This document shows positions 8,086 through 16,178 of a stretch of DNA of 37,009 nucleotides, in pieces; position 1 is the first letter of the stretch, and each line of letters starts with the position of its first letter. The translations under genes were made by a program, and so were the position numbers. Origin of the DNA: Candidatus Methanoperedens sp. GTDB lineage: Archaea > Halobacteriota > Methanosarcinia > Methanosarcinales > Methanoperedenaceae. The notes below the pieces were generated by a model. That model worked only from the letters and a program-made list of their open reading frames with translations. It ran no database searches and had not been told where the DNA came from. The stretch spans positions 1 through 37,009 of the forward strand of contig VEPN01000031.1 of the NCBI GenBank assembly GCA_012026835.1, in the 5' to 3' direction.

Positions 8086-9041
8086 GCAGGCTGTGGTGGC
8101 ATTGTTACAGATGGTGCTTTCTCAATCCTTGTATCGAGCATGAGCTTTTTCTGTCCCCTGCATAATCCTATGGTAACCACATCACCCACATCATGTTTGA
8201 TGATTGTTTTGATAAGATCCTTCACATTATTGATTTTCGTATCATCTATCTGTATTATTATGTCTCCGGTATCAATGCCTGACCTGTCGGCTTCACTTCC
8301 TGAAATCACCTTTGTGATGACCACTCCCCTGTTAACCGGCAGGTTGTAGTACGCTACCAGTTTGGGATTGACATCTACTGCATTGATGCTGATCCAGGGT
8401 CTTATGACTTCCCCGCGTTCCATCAATTGTTCGGCTATCCACATGGCTGGCCCTATCGGGATCGCAAACCCGATGCCCTGGGCAAAGGGTATGATGGCGC
8501 TGTTGATCCCTATAATCACACCTTCGCTATTTATGAGGGGACCGCCGCTGTTCCCGGGGTTGATAGCCGCATCGGTCTGTATAAGACCTTCCATAAACGT
8601 CACTTCTGTCTGGATAGACCTCTCCAGCGCACTGACAACTCCTACGGTAACGGTCGGGCCTCCCACCAGGCCTAACGGACTCCCGATGGCAATTGCCATC
8701 TGGCCTATCCTGAGATTGTTATCTTTTGCCATTTCAGGGACATGCAGGTTATCGGCCTCTATCCTGACAACTGCAAGATCCATTATCATATCTATACCCC
8801 TTACATTCCCGGAAAATATTTTGCCATTTTCCAGCGTTACTTTTGTTTCATGGGAGCCAATCACTACGTGGGCATTGGTCAATATATAACCGTCTTCACG
8901 GATTACAAATCCTGAACCCACCCCCGGAACCGGATGAACGTGCAGGTATGCATCCCTTATCAGCTTCACTTCGCTGATATTTACAACGCTCGGTATCACT
9001 TTTTCTACTGCCCCTGTAACCATTTCATCAAAACTTTTCAC
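8082..9041 (-). CDS. HtrA/DegP-like serine protease with PDZ domain
   Basis: A trypsin-fold protease of the HtrA family, 319 residues if it starts at the GTG at 9041, which follows the near-ideal archaeal ribosome site GGTGAT; an upstream GTG at 9050 would add three residues. The triad is His58 (NAHVV), Asp88 (DLAVV) and Ser165 (GNSGG), then one PDZ domain (about 215-305) with the GVVITKV carboxylate-binding loop. No signal peptide or anchor is visible, so it appears cytoplasmic, unlike most bacterial HtrA proteins. It lies between a hypothetical gene (gap 23 nt) and an S9 peptidase (4-nt overlap), suggesting a quality-control operon: HtrA cuts misfolded proteins and the S9 enzyme trims the peptides. 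Confidence 0.88.
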   Translation of the reverse strand: MKSFDEMVTGAVEKVIPSVVNISEVKLIRDAYLHVHPVPGVGSGFVIREDGYILTNAHVVIGSHETKVTLENGKIFSGNVRGIDMIMDLAVVRIEADNLHVPEMAKDNNLRIGQMAIAIGSPLGLVGGPTVTVGVVSALERSIQTEVTFMEGLIQTDAAINPGNSGGPLINSEGVIIGINSAIIPFAQGIGFAIPIGPAMWIAEQLMERGEVIRPWISINAVDVNPKLVAYYNLPVNRGVVITKVISGSEADRSGIDTGDIIIQIDDTKINNVKDLIKTIIKHDVGDVVTIGLCRGQKKLMLDTRIEKAPSVTMPPQPA

Positions 9042-9064
9042 ACTTATCACCCCGTACTAAAAAC

Positions 9065-9676
9065 TTATCTTTGAATAATTTTATTATCTGCGTGCCTCAA
9101 TCTCATGCTCAGCTTTCTGGTTTTATTAAATTCCCTTGATTCTTTCATTACTTTAGGATATACTGACAACCATCCGTCGTTGATTAACACGGTCGCATCT
9201 CTTATTTTTTCTTTGCTCAATGTTCCCAATCCGAACTCCATAAGCAACTGGATTATGGCAAAATATCCTGCGATGTATTCATCCATATCCTTGCTTTCAG
9301 TTGCAATATCATGGAGCAGCTTTTTGAAGAGACCTCTGAATTTTTCTTTTGGGATTGATTGTGCTTCATCCACTCTTGTAAGAACATTGAGTTCAACAAG
9401 CTCATCGATTAATTGTTTCGTTTTCTCTTCTCCCCAAACCTCTATTGGACATTCTGTATTTTTATATGCTGTCTTCACATCTTCAAGTATCTCTTCAATT
9501 TCCTCCCTGTTCTCTACCCTTTTTAAGGCGTAGTGTGACGATTTTAGTGCAGGTATGGTATACAGATAATACCTGAACAGATTTCTTAGCTTCTCACCAT
9601 GTATTCCTTCCACATTTTTTAGTTCTGTAAGAACTTCATATTCCTTATCGCTCAGGTCCACACATACAATAGGCAT
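9065..9676 (-). CDS. Hypothetical protein, first gene of the HtrA-S9 operon
   Basis: A 203-residue charged, mostly helical soluble protein with no family I recognise. It starts at an ATG with GGGGG 6 nt upstream. The N-terminus (VCVDLSDKEYEVLTELK) looks like a short strand followed by a helix; the rest has regular Lys/Glu-rich helices and no transmembrane segment. It leads the operon with the HtrA-like and S9 proteases, so a role as substrate adaptor or regulator is possible but is only inference from context. Confidence 0.6.
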   Translation of the reverse strand: MPIVCVDLSDKEYEVLTELKNVEGIHGEKLRNLFRYYLYTIPALKSSHYALKRVENREEIEEILEDVKTAYKNTECPIEVWGEEKTKQLIDELVELNVLTRVDEAQSIPKEKFRGLFKKLLHDIATESKDMDEYIAGYFAIIQLLMEFGLGTLSKEKIRDATVLINDGWLSVYPKVMKESREFNKTRKLSMRLRHADNKIIQR

Positions 9677-9878
9677 TTTTACCCCCCGTAATCATAACAA
9701 ACATACAAACCTTACTTATTACCCCAATAATCCTATTGTGCTAATCTTACTTAATAGTTATGGTAGTTACCAGTTGATAGGAATCGAAATTTAAACTTAA
9801 CCATCTTTACACTATCAGTCAACTATTGTAATCTATTGTAATATTTGCAATACATGCAGGTAAAATTGCCTTAGCAAA

Positions 9879-9916
9879 TTTTATTACTATTTTAACTTGT
9901 TATAATAGTAATAAAA
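9879..9916. repeat. 13-bp inverted repeat in divergent promoter region
   Basis: TTTTATTACTATT (9879-9891) pairs exactly with AATAGTAATAAAA (9904-9916) around a 12-nt spacer. It is AT-only apart from one pair, so it is weak as an RNA terminator. Position about 55-90 nt upstream of the TATA box suggests a possible regulator site. Confidence 0.55.
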
Positions 9917-9969
9917 AAAATTACCAATGGTTTTAGGTAAGAGTTGATAACCACCATCTATCAGCAAAG

Positions 9970-9978
9970 TATTTAAAT
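9970..9978 (+). promoter_or_regulatory. TATA box for leaderless metalloprotease mRNA
   Basis: TATTTAAAT centred 24 nt before the ATG at 9998, the spacing expected if transcription starts at the start codon. No ribosome site precedes the ATG, consistent with a leaderless transcript. Confidence 0.55.
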
Positions 9979-9997
9979 CCCTTTTACAGAATATCAT

Positions 9998-11557
9998 ATG
10001 GGAGTTATGTTTGAACTTACGGGGGAACAAGAAGAGCTTGCGGAGAGATTGAAAAATCTGGATAAGGATGTCAAAATACTGTGGAACCGCAAGGGAGTAG
10101 TGTCCATGATAGACGGGCTTATCACAATCCCGGTAATAAGAGACATTGATGAGTCGGTACGTCATTTCCTGATGGAATACAGCGCCCTCTTCGGGATCAG
10201 GAACGACCTGTCGGATTTAAAATTCACAACTAAAGTTTATGGCATTGGTACATCTCATATAAGATATCAGCAATACCACGAAGATGTACCTGTCACGTGT
10301 GCTTTTACATCAGTCCACCCGAATGAGAAATCCAGGATCATTATGGTCAAGAACAATTACCATCCCGTAATACCGCTGGATACCAAAGGCATCCTGGAGC
10401 GCGGGATTCCAAAAGAGAAGGCCATAAAAATAGTAAACTCATTTTTCAACGCGGGAACAAGGCTGAAAAGAGATACTTCTGCTGAACTCGTAATATATCC
10501 AAAAGATGAACAATATTATCTTGCATGGAAGGTTTGCATATCATTGAAGAGACCGTCTGAAGGCTACCATGTCTATGTAAATGTTGAAGATGGGAAGGTC
10601 ATCAACAAGATCAATATTTTTAAAAGGAAGACCATCGGGAAAGGCAGGGTTTTCATCCCTAACCCAATAGTAGCTTTAAAAGACCAGAGCCCTTCTCCTG
10701 ATTCAGATATCTCAGAGGACTACTACATTCCGGTGGTTTTAAGAGGTCTTGACGGTTCAGGTTTTTTAAGAGGTGAATATGTGGATACATGTGATACGCC
10801 TGTCAGGGCGTATGAAACATCCCTTTTGTTCTATTACAAACGGGGAGACAGCAGGTTCTGCGAGGTAATGGCTTATTACCACATCGATTCATTCCAGAGA
10901 TTTATCCAGAAACTCGGGTTTAAGAATATCTGCAATAGACAGGTAAAAGTGAATGCCTGCGCAGAAGGAGTGGGTTCGTACTTTGATCCCGATACCGGGG
11001 CGATCACTTACGGTTCAACCAGAATACCAGACGCAGAAGATGCTGATATTATCATTCATGAATATGCCCATGCTATAATGGAATGCCAGACACACTTTTT
11101 CGGTATGACGGATGAAGGCAGCGCGATGGAGCAGGGATTCGGGGATTTTCTCGCAGCATGTTATTTCTCGGAAGAGGGCGATGGATTCAATCGCGAGTGC
11201 ATGGGCGAATGGAGCGGCATAGGCAATGTACTTAATTGTGTCAGGAGAGTAGATAGCCAGAAATATTATCCTGAGGATTTCCGCGGAGTTGGGAATTGCG
11301 ACTCAGATTCAGAAATATGGTCTGCGGCTTTATGGGATATGTATCTTGCTTTAGGCGGGAACTCAAAAGAGAAAGATAAAAGGATTAAATCAAGAGACCG
11401 TTCAATAAGGCTTGTACTCCAGAGTAATTTTTTCCTCAATCCACTCTCAGGGTTCATCGATGGGGCCGAGGCCATCATTATGGCCAACAAGCATCTCTAC
11501 AAAGGGAAAGATGAAGGAAAAATAAAGGGCGCTTTTATAAAAAGAGGCTTTTTTTAA
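9998..11557 (+). CDS. Thermolysin-like zinc metalloprotease with FTP propeptide
   Basis: A 519-residue gluzincin-like protein. Residues about 45-200 look like the FTP/PepSY propeptide region of M4/M36 proteases (HFLMEYSALFGI, then HIRYQQYHEDVPV), which usually acts as chaperone and inhibitor. The catalytic region has HEYAH (His354, Glu355, His358) and, 20 residues on, AMEQGFGDF. Related proteins as I recall them read GEGFGDY here, where the Glu is the third zinc ligand; in this protein that position is Gln379, with Glu378 one residue earlier. No signal peptide is visible despite the secreted-type architecture, so export is unclear. It may be an active protease with a shifted ligand or a degenerate one. 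It is monocistronic and ends in a T-rich run. Confidence 0.75.
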   Translation: MGVMFELTGEQEELAERLKNLDKDVKILWNRKGVVSMIDGLITIPVIRDIDESVRHFLMEYSALFGIRNDLSDLKFTTKVYGIGTSHIRYQQYHEDVPVTCAFTSVHPNEKSRIIMVKNNYHPVIPLDTKGILERGIPKEKAIKIVNSFFNAGTRLKRDTSAELVIYPKDEQYYLAWKVCISLKRPSEGYHVYVNVEDGKVINKINIFKRKTIGKGRVFIPNPIVALKDQSPSPDSDISEDYYIPVVLRGLDGSGFLRGEYVDTCDTPVRAYETSLLFYYKRGDSRFCEVMAYYHIDSFQRFIQKLGFKNICNRQVKVNACAEGVGSYFDPDTGAITYGSTRIPDAEDADIIIHEYAHAIMECQTHFFGMTDEGSAMEQGFGDFLAACYFSEEGDGFNRECMGEWSGIGNVLNCVRRVDSQKYYPEDFRGVGNCDSDSEIWSAALWDMYLALGGNSKEKDKRIKSRDRSIRLVLQSNFFLNPLSGFIDGAEAIIMANKHLYKGKDEGKIKGAFIKRGFF

Positions 11558-11568
11558 CTGAATACACC

Positions 11569-11835
11569 TCATTTTTGACCCGCCAGCTTTGGTTCGATAA
11601 TAAGGATTACTTCAGTGGAATGGGAACCTCCATTATAAATCCTTTGCTGAACAGTGGTTATGCTCTTGATGTCATGATTTTTTGAAACCTCCTTTATGCC
11701 GGCATTGATTGCTCCGCAAGGGTCATCATCAACCCTCAACGGCATTATTGCTACAATCCTTCCAGGGTCTATCACGAAAATTTTATATTTATCTATATAC
11801 GGTTTTTCCCATTCCGATGTGTCCCATTCTGACAT
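11569..11835 (-). CDS. Small hypothetical protein
   Basis: An 88-residue soluble protein of alternating strand and helix (KIFVIDPGRIVAIMPLRV; STEVILIIEPKL). GGAG lies about 9 nt before the ATG, so translation seems real. It converges with the metalloprotease gene with 11 nt between stops, and diverges from the stressosome operon, whose promoter lies in the shared 168-bp gap. No family recognised. A DNA-binding role cannot be argued from the sequence. Confidence 0.6.
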   Translation of the reverse strand: MSEWDTSEWEKPYIDKYKIFVIDPGRIVAIMPLRVDDDPCGAINAGIKEVSKNHDIKSITTVQQRIYNGGSHSTEVILIIEPKLAGQK

Positions 11836-11950
11836 TTTTTAATCACTCCTTAATTGGAATAATATGTAACAGGATATATGAGAAATTTTGCACGATATGG
11901 ATTCTCTTTAAATTTAAATTTTTTTTGTTATTTTTTCAATATCCATCAAG

Positions 11951-11960
11951 TTAATATAAG
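11951..11960 (+). promoter_or_regulatory. TATA box of the stressosome operon
   Basis: TTAATATAAG about 50 nt before the ATG at 12004, predicting a start near 11980-11985. A ribosome site GAAGGGAGA follows at 11992-12000. This is the only clear promoter I see for the seven genes to 20097. Confidence 0.5.
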
Positions 11961-12003
11961 AAATAAATCCATAGACGGAATATTATTTTGAGAAGGGAGA
12001 GTT

Positions 12004-12909
12004 ATGAAAAGAAAAGAAACAAACGAACCATCCAATGAAGCAGATACCGCATTGCGGCAGGAACTGGTGGAACATTTCCGTGAAAAGCGGGAACTGCTTC
12101 GGCAGCAATGGGTAGAGCAGATGACAACAAAAGGCTTGCTTGCAGGCATGACCCGGGAAGATATCGAAAATGAGTCAATCACTATCTACGATACTTGTAT
12201 TGTCTGTCTGGAAACCGGGGAGTACGAAGGCGCCCAGACCTATGCCATGCGCATGGCAGAACGCGGCGTGCTTCGCGGGATGACGACCGAACAGATAATC
12301 GGCGGCATACTCACGCTGCGCGATGTGTACGGGCGCAGCCTGTTTGAGTGGTACCAGCAGGATATGGAGAGGCTGTCTGCGGCGCTTGATATCTACGAAC
12401 CTGTCGCCAATAAGATCATTTCCATCGTTGCTCTTGCTTTTGTAGAAGAGCGCGAAAAAGTCGTCCGGCAGCAGCAGGAGGCCATCCGGGAACTTTCAAC
12501 GCCCGTATTGCAGGTCCGGGACCAACTGCTCATCCTGCCAATTATCGGAGTTATCGATACCCATCGCGCCCGCCAATTAACCGAACAATTACTGCGTACC
12601 ATCCGCACCAGGCGCGCCAAGGTCGTGGTTATGGATATCACGGGCGTTCCTGCCGTAGATTCCAAGATCGCAGGCCACCTTGTGCAAACGGTGGATGCTT
12701 CCAAGCTAATGGGGGCGACGGTCATCGTTACGGGCATATCACCTGAGATAGCCCAGACGCTTGTGACCCTTGGAGTGGATATAGCCAAGATGAACACCGT
12801 AGGAGACCTGCAGGGCGGCATCGAAGTAGCGAACCAGTTTTTGGGTTACAAAGTAGTCAGAACATATCCGGAAGCCGATTTAAATCACAAAGAAAAAAAG
12901 GTGCAATGA
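12004..12909 (+). CDS. rsbR: RsbR-type stressosome scaffold protein (RsbRD N-domain + STAS)
   Basis: A 301-residue RsbT co-antagonist. Residues about 15-150 form a helical sensor domain resembling RsbRD_N (REKRELLRQQWVEQM), and residues about 160-285 a STAS domain. Two phosphorylation sites of B. subtilis RsbR have counterparts: Thr186 in VIDTHRA (T171) and Ser220 in DITGVPAVDS (T205, here Ser). RsbR and RsbS build a large cytoplasmic complex that holds the kinase RsbT until stress. It is the first gene of the operon; RsbS follows after 3 nt. What the N-domain senses cannot be read from sequence. Base composition of this and the next genes looks more GC-rich than the surroundings, which fits acquisition from a bacterium. 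Confidence 0.88.
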   Translation: MKRKETNEPSNEADTALRQELVEHFREKRELLRQQWVEQMTTKGLLAGMTREDIENESITIYDTCIVCLETGEYEGAQTYAMRMAERGVLRGMTTEQIIGGILTLRDVYGRSLFEWYQQDMERLSAALDIYEPVANKIISIVALAFVEEREKVVRQQQEAIRELSTPVLQVRDQLLILPIIGVIDTHRARQLTEQLLRTIRTRRAKVVVMDITGVPAVDSKIAGHLVQTVDASKLMGATVIVTGISPEIAQTLVTLGVDIAKMNTVGDLQGGIEVANQFLGYKVVRTYPEADLNHKEKKVQ

Positions 12910-12912
12910 ACG

Positions 12913-13284
12913 ATGCTGGTTCCGATACTCAAACAGGGTGATTACCTCATTGCTTCCATCCAGTCAGAACTTAGCGATGCCGATTTGCTGAAATTACGTG
13001 ATGACCTTGTAAGACGGGTAAGCGAGTTCCGCTCGCGCGGGGTTATCGTGGATGTCACGGTGCTTGATGTAATGGATTCGTTTGCGACCCGCACCCTGCG
13101 CTCAATGGCGCATATGGTTATGCTTCGCGGGGCAGAAACCGTCATAGTCGGGATACAGCCTGAAGTTGCGTTCTCGATGGTGCAACTGGGTTTAAGGCTG
13201 GAAGGCGTAACGACCGCGCTTGACCTGGAAGAAGGACTTTCACTCCTGGACCATAAAATAAAAGGAGATAACGGGCTTGGCTGA
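12913..13284 (+). CDS. rsbS: RsbS-type STAS-only stressosome protein
   Basis: A 123-residue single STAS domain. The conserved acceptor Ser is visible in VMDSFATR (Ser56, equivalent to B. subtilis RsbS S59), preceded by the strand GVIVDVTVLD. In the known system RsbS binds and inhibits RsbT; RsbT phosphorylates it during stress and is released. GGTG lies about 9 nt upstream of the ATG, inside the end of rsbR. The 3' end overlaps the rsbT start by 8 nt. Confidence 0.9.
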   Translation: MLVPILKQGDYLIASIQSELSDADLLKLRDDLVRRVSEFRSRGVIVDVTVLDVMDSFATRTLRSMAHMVMLRGAETVIVGIQPEVAFSMVQLGLRLEGVTTALDLEEGLSLLDHKIKGDNGLG

Positions 13285-13690
13285 TAAAGCGTGCGTACCT
13301 ATCAATTCAGAAATTGATATCGTTACTGCCCGCCAGAAAGGACGGGAGATGGCACAGCAGTTGGGCTTCTCGTCCACCGAACTGACCCTAATTGCCACTG
13401 CCATCTCTGAGGTGGTGCGCAATATCGTGGAATATGCCAAGCACGGTGAACTTTGTGTGGACATTGTTCAGCAGGGTGATAAACGCGGAATCTCCGTAAT
13501 CGCCCAGGATAACGGACCGGGTATTCCTAATATCAAGCTGGCTATGCAGGATGGTTACTCGACAGGGAAAAGCCTTGGTCTGGGCCTGCCTGGGGCTAAG
13601 AGATTGATGGATGAGTTTGATATTGTCTCCGAGGTCGGAAAAGGGACGAAAGTGACCATGAAGAAGTGGGTGCAAAAGAATGTGCGATGA
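13277..13690 (+). CDS. rsbT: RsbT-type serine/threonine protein kinase
   Basis: A 137-residue GHKL kinase. It starts at TTG with GGAG 9 nt upstream. The N box is SEVVRNIVEYA (about 44-54), the G1 box DNGPGI and the G2 region GLGLPGAKRL, all intact, so it should bind ATP. In the known pathway it phosphorylates RsbS and RsbR, then leaves the complex and activates RsbU through RsbU's N-terminal domain. No RsbU phosphatase is encoded here. Instead an RsbU_N-like domain forms the N-terminus of the histidine kinase two genes downstream, the obvious candidate partner. Confidence 0.9.
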   Translation: MADKACVPINSEIDIVTARQKGREMAQQLGFSSTELTLIATAISEVVRNIVEYAKHGELCVDIVQQGDKRGISVIAQDNGPGIPNIKLAMQDGYSTGKSLGLGLPGAKRLMDEFDIVSEVGKGTKVTMKKWVQKNVR

Positions 13691-14309
13691 AACCGCCGAC
13701 CCGTTACGTTCAATCGAATTTGGTCTTGTCACGATACCATTGCAGGGAGAGTCCGTTTCAGGCGACGATTATATCATAAAGCCCTTCCATAATGGTGTTC
13801 TTGTGGCCGTGGTTGATGGATTGGGACACGGCTATGAGGCGGCCAGGGCTTCCGGGATCGCCATTGCTGCGCTTGATACCTATGTTCATGAATCAATCAT
13901 CCCGCTTGTAAAACACTGCCATGATGCATTGAAAGGAACACGCGGAGTGGTGATGAGCATTGCAAAGTTCAACCTGCCTGATAATACGCTGTCCTGGCTG
14001 GGTGTAGGAAATATCGAATGCGTGCTGCTGCGAGCGGACGAAAAATTTGCCCCCTCGCATGAGAGGCTGCTGCTTCGCGGTGGAGTGTTAGGCTACCAGC
14101 TCCCGACGCTAAGGGAATCCATAATCCCGGTGATGCGGGGTGATACACTGGTTTTTGCCACAGACGGCATCCGAAGCGGCTTTGAGGAAGGACTGAAAGC
14201 TGGCGAAAGGCCGCAGCAAATTGCAGATAATATCATGACGGGATTCTCAAGGGGGACGGATGATGCATTGGTGTTGGTTGTGCGGGTTGTGCGATATATA
14301 TGCAAATAA
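13680..14309 (+). CDS. rsbX: RsbX-type PP2C phosphatase
   Basis: A 209-residue PP2C/SpoIIE-type phosphatase with metal-binding motifs SGDDY (about 27-31), VVDGLGHG (about 44-51), FATDGI (about 159-164) and TDDALVLVV near the C-terminus. RsbX resets the stressosome by dephosphorylating RsbS and RsbR. It lacks the N-terminal extension of RsbU, which favours the RsbX assignment. The start overlaps rsbT by 11 nt and the end overlaps the next gene by 10 nt, so translation is coupled throughout. Confidence 0.85.
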   Translation: MCDETADPLRSIEFGLVTIPLQGESVSGDDYIIKPFHNGVLVAVVDGLGHGYEAARASGIAIAALDTYVHESIIPLVKHCHDALKGTRGVVMSIAKFNLPDNTLSWLGVGNIECVLLRADEKFAPSHERLLLRGGVLGYQLPTLRESIIPVMRGDTLVFATDGIRSGFEEGLKAGERPQQIADNIMTGFSRGTDDALVLVVRVVRYICK

Positions 14310-16135
14310 AGTATGACACTTTAAAAGAATTAGAAAAACAATATGTTTTAGCACTTGAGGATTATGTTGCAGAGGGGGAAGAAAGGGCTTTAGAGTGCGC
14401 GTATGAACTCGGGCGCAGGGCCATAGCCGACGGGCAGGGCATCCTGGATATAGCAGCGGTCCACCAGAGGGCTCTTGCCAGTGTCCTGCTACGCACGCAA
14501 GAGAGGGAAGAGACCATGAAGAAAGCAGGGCAATTCTTCGCTGAAAGCATAGCTCCTTTTGAGATGACATTTCGCGGGTTCCAGGAATCCATCATTAAGC
14601 TGCAGAACCTGAACAGGACGCTTGAGCAGTCTGAGATGAAATTCCGCTCTGTGGTTGAAGCTGCCAACGACGCGATAATTTCAAGCGATAGCAGCGGGAA
14701 TATTATTTCGTGGAACAAACGCGCACATGCTGTCTTTGGATATTCCGGAGAAGAAGTGATGGGCAAACCGCTTACTATCCTGATGCCTGGGCAATATGAA
14801 GATGTTCACTTAATGGGGTTGGGACGGATTAGGTCAACAGGTGAATTCGGATATAAAGGGAAAACATTTGAATCTCATGGGTTGAGGAAAGATGGCACTG
14901 AATTCCCAATTGAGATTTCCATAGCCGGATGGAAAACTGAAGACAGAGCTTTTTACACAGGTATCATCCGCGATATTACAGAGAAAAAAAGACTTGAAGT
15001 ACAATTATTACGTAAACAGCGAATGGAGAGCATAGGCACACTTGCAGGAGGTATTGCGCATGACATCAACAATATACTGACACCGATAATGCTGTCGCTT
15101 CAAATATTAAAAGAAAAAACCAAGGATGAGCAGAGCCGGAAAGTTATTGCCATCATGGAGCAAAGTTCACAGCGGGGCGCTGATCTAATAAAGCAGGTTC
15201 TTTCATTTTCACGGGGGATTGAGGGTGAACGCAAGCCTCTTCAAATCACAGACCAGATATCTGAAATCGAGAAGGTCTTAAAAGAGACATTCCCAAGAAA
15301 TATCGAAATCCGAACCGATATAGAAGAGAGACTTTTTACTATATCAGGGGACGTTACACAAATAAATCAGATTCTGATGAACCTGTGTGTAAATGCCCGC
15401 GATGCAATGCCTGATGGCGGTATTCTAAATATCACAGCTTCAAATTTTTTCATTGATGAAAACTATGCACGGATGGACAATGAGGCAAAAGCAGGTTCTT
15501 ACGTTATAATTGGGGTCTCGGACACCGGGGTCGGTATTTCACCTGAAATACTCGACAGGATTTATGAACCGTTTTTCACAACAAAGGAGTTCGGAAGAGG
15601 CACAGGGCTTGGTCTCTCAACAGCTCTTGCGATCGTGAAAAGTCACGGCGGGTTCATAAATGTGGACAGTAAAGTTGGAAAGGGGACAGCATTTAAGGTA
15701 TATCTACCTTCGACCATAGCCGAAACAGAAAACGCGGATGAGCGCCAGTCACCAGAGCGCGGGCATGGAGAATGGATTCTTGTGGTTGACGATGAGGCCT
15801 CGATCCGGGATATAACTACTGCAACATTGAAATCGAACCTTTACAATGTGATTGCAGCAGAAGATGGTATAGAAGCAGTAGCATTGTATTCTCAAAAAAG
15901 AAAGGATATCAAGGCTGTCCTTATGGACATGGCGATGCCCAATATGGGCGGACTGGCGTGTATCAGTATACTGCGTAAAATTGACCCCAAAGTAAAGGTT
16001 ATTGCAGTAAGCGGATTGACTGAGAAAGACAAGCTTGCAAAAGTTGAAGATGCCCGTATAGGCGCCTTTTTATCCAAGCCTTATACTGCCGATAGATTGC
16101 TGAGAACCATACACGAAGTCATAAGCTCGAAATAG
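14300..16135 (+). CDS. Hybrid histidine kinase with RsbU_N-like N-terminus
   Basis: A 611-residue soluble protein. Order: an RsbU_N-like helical domain (about 1-95; LEKQYVLALEDYV, AAVHQRAL, ESIAPFEM), one PAS domain (about 112-228), HisKA with phospho-acceptor His254 in AHDINN, HATPase (NLCVNARDAM at 361-370, DTGVGI, GTGLGL), and a C-terminal receiver with Asp543 in LMDMAMP. No transmembrane segment. The first domain is the part of RsbU that RsbT binds, so RsbT probably docks here and links the stressosome to His-Asp phosphotransfer. It has no DNA-binding output, so a downstream carrier is needed. The kinase core and receiver are close paralogues of the second kinase in the operon. Confidence 0.85.
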   Translation: MQIKYDTLKELEKQYVLALEDYVAEGEERALECAYELGRRAIADGQGILDIAAVHQRALASVLLRTQEREETMKKAGQFFAESIAPFEMTFRGFQESIIKLQNLNRTLEQSEMKFRSVVEAANDAIISSDSSGNIISWNKRAHAVFGYSGEEVMGKPLTILMPGQYEDVHLMGLGRIRSTGEFGYKGKTFESHGLRKDGTEFPIEISIAGWKTEDRAFYTGIIRDITEKKRLEVQLLRKQRMESIGTLAGGIAHDINNILTPIMLSLQILKEKTKDEQSRKVIAIMEQSSQRGADLIKQVLSFSRGIEGERKPLQITDQISEIEKVLKETFPRNIEIRTDIEERLFTISGDVTQINQILMNLCVNARDAMPDGGILNITASNFFIDENYARMDNEAKAGSYVIIGVSDTGVGISPEILDRIYEPFFTTKEFGRGTGLGLSTALAIVKSHGGFINVDSKVGKGTAFKVYLPSTIAETENADERQSPERGHGEWILVVDDEASIRDITTATLKSNLYNVIAAEDGIEAVALYSQKRKDIKAVLMDMAMPNMGGLACISILRKIDPKVKVIAVSGLTEKDKLAKVEDARIGAFLSKPYTADRLLRTIHEVISSK

Positions 16136-16144
16136 GGTGCGTAT

Positions 16145-16178
16145 GAGATGGAGAATGAGATGGAGAATGAGATGGAGA
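16145..16178 (+). repeat. 12-bp tandem repeat at the start of the binding-protein gene
   Basis: The unit GAGATGGAGAAT occurs just under three times. It encodes MENEMENEME and supplies an in-frame ATG every 12 nt (16148, 16160, 16172), with GGAG 6 nt before each later ATG. Slippage would add or remove four residues without a frameshift. Confidence 0.75.

Larger units (their letters stand above)
9677..9997. other. Divergent intergenic region
   Basis: About 320 AT-rich bases between the protease operon (minus) and the metalloprotease (plus). It contains the direct repeat CTATTGTAAT (about 9823 and 9833) and a 13-bp inverted repeat at 9879-9916, plus a TATA box for the plus-strand gene. Confidence 0.5.

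Noticed and set aside
8362-8889. Long plus-strand ORF opposite the HtrA gene
   Set aside because: Antisense shadow; the minus strand has the full catalytic triad and PDZ domain.
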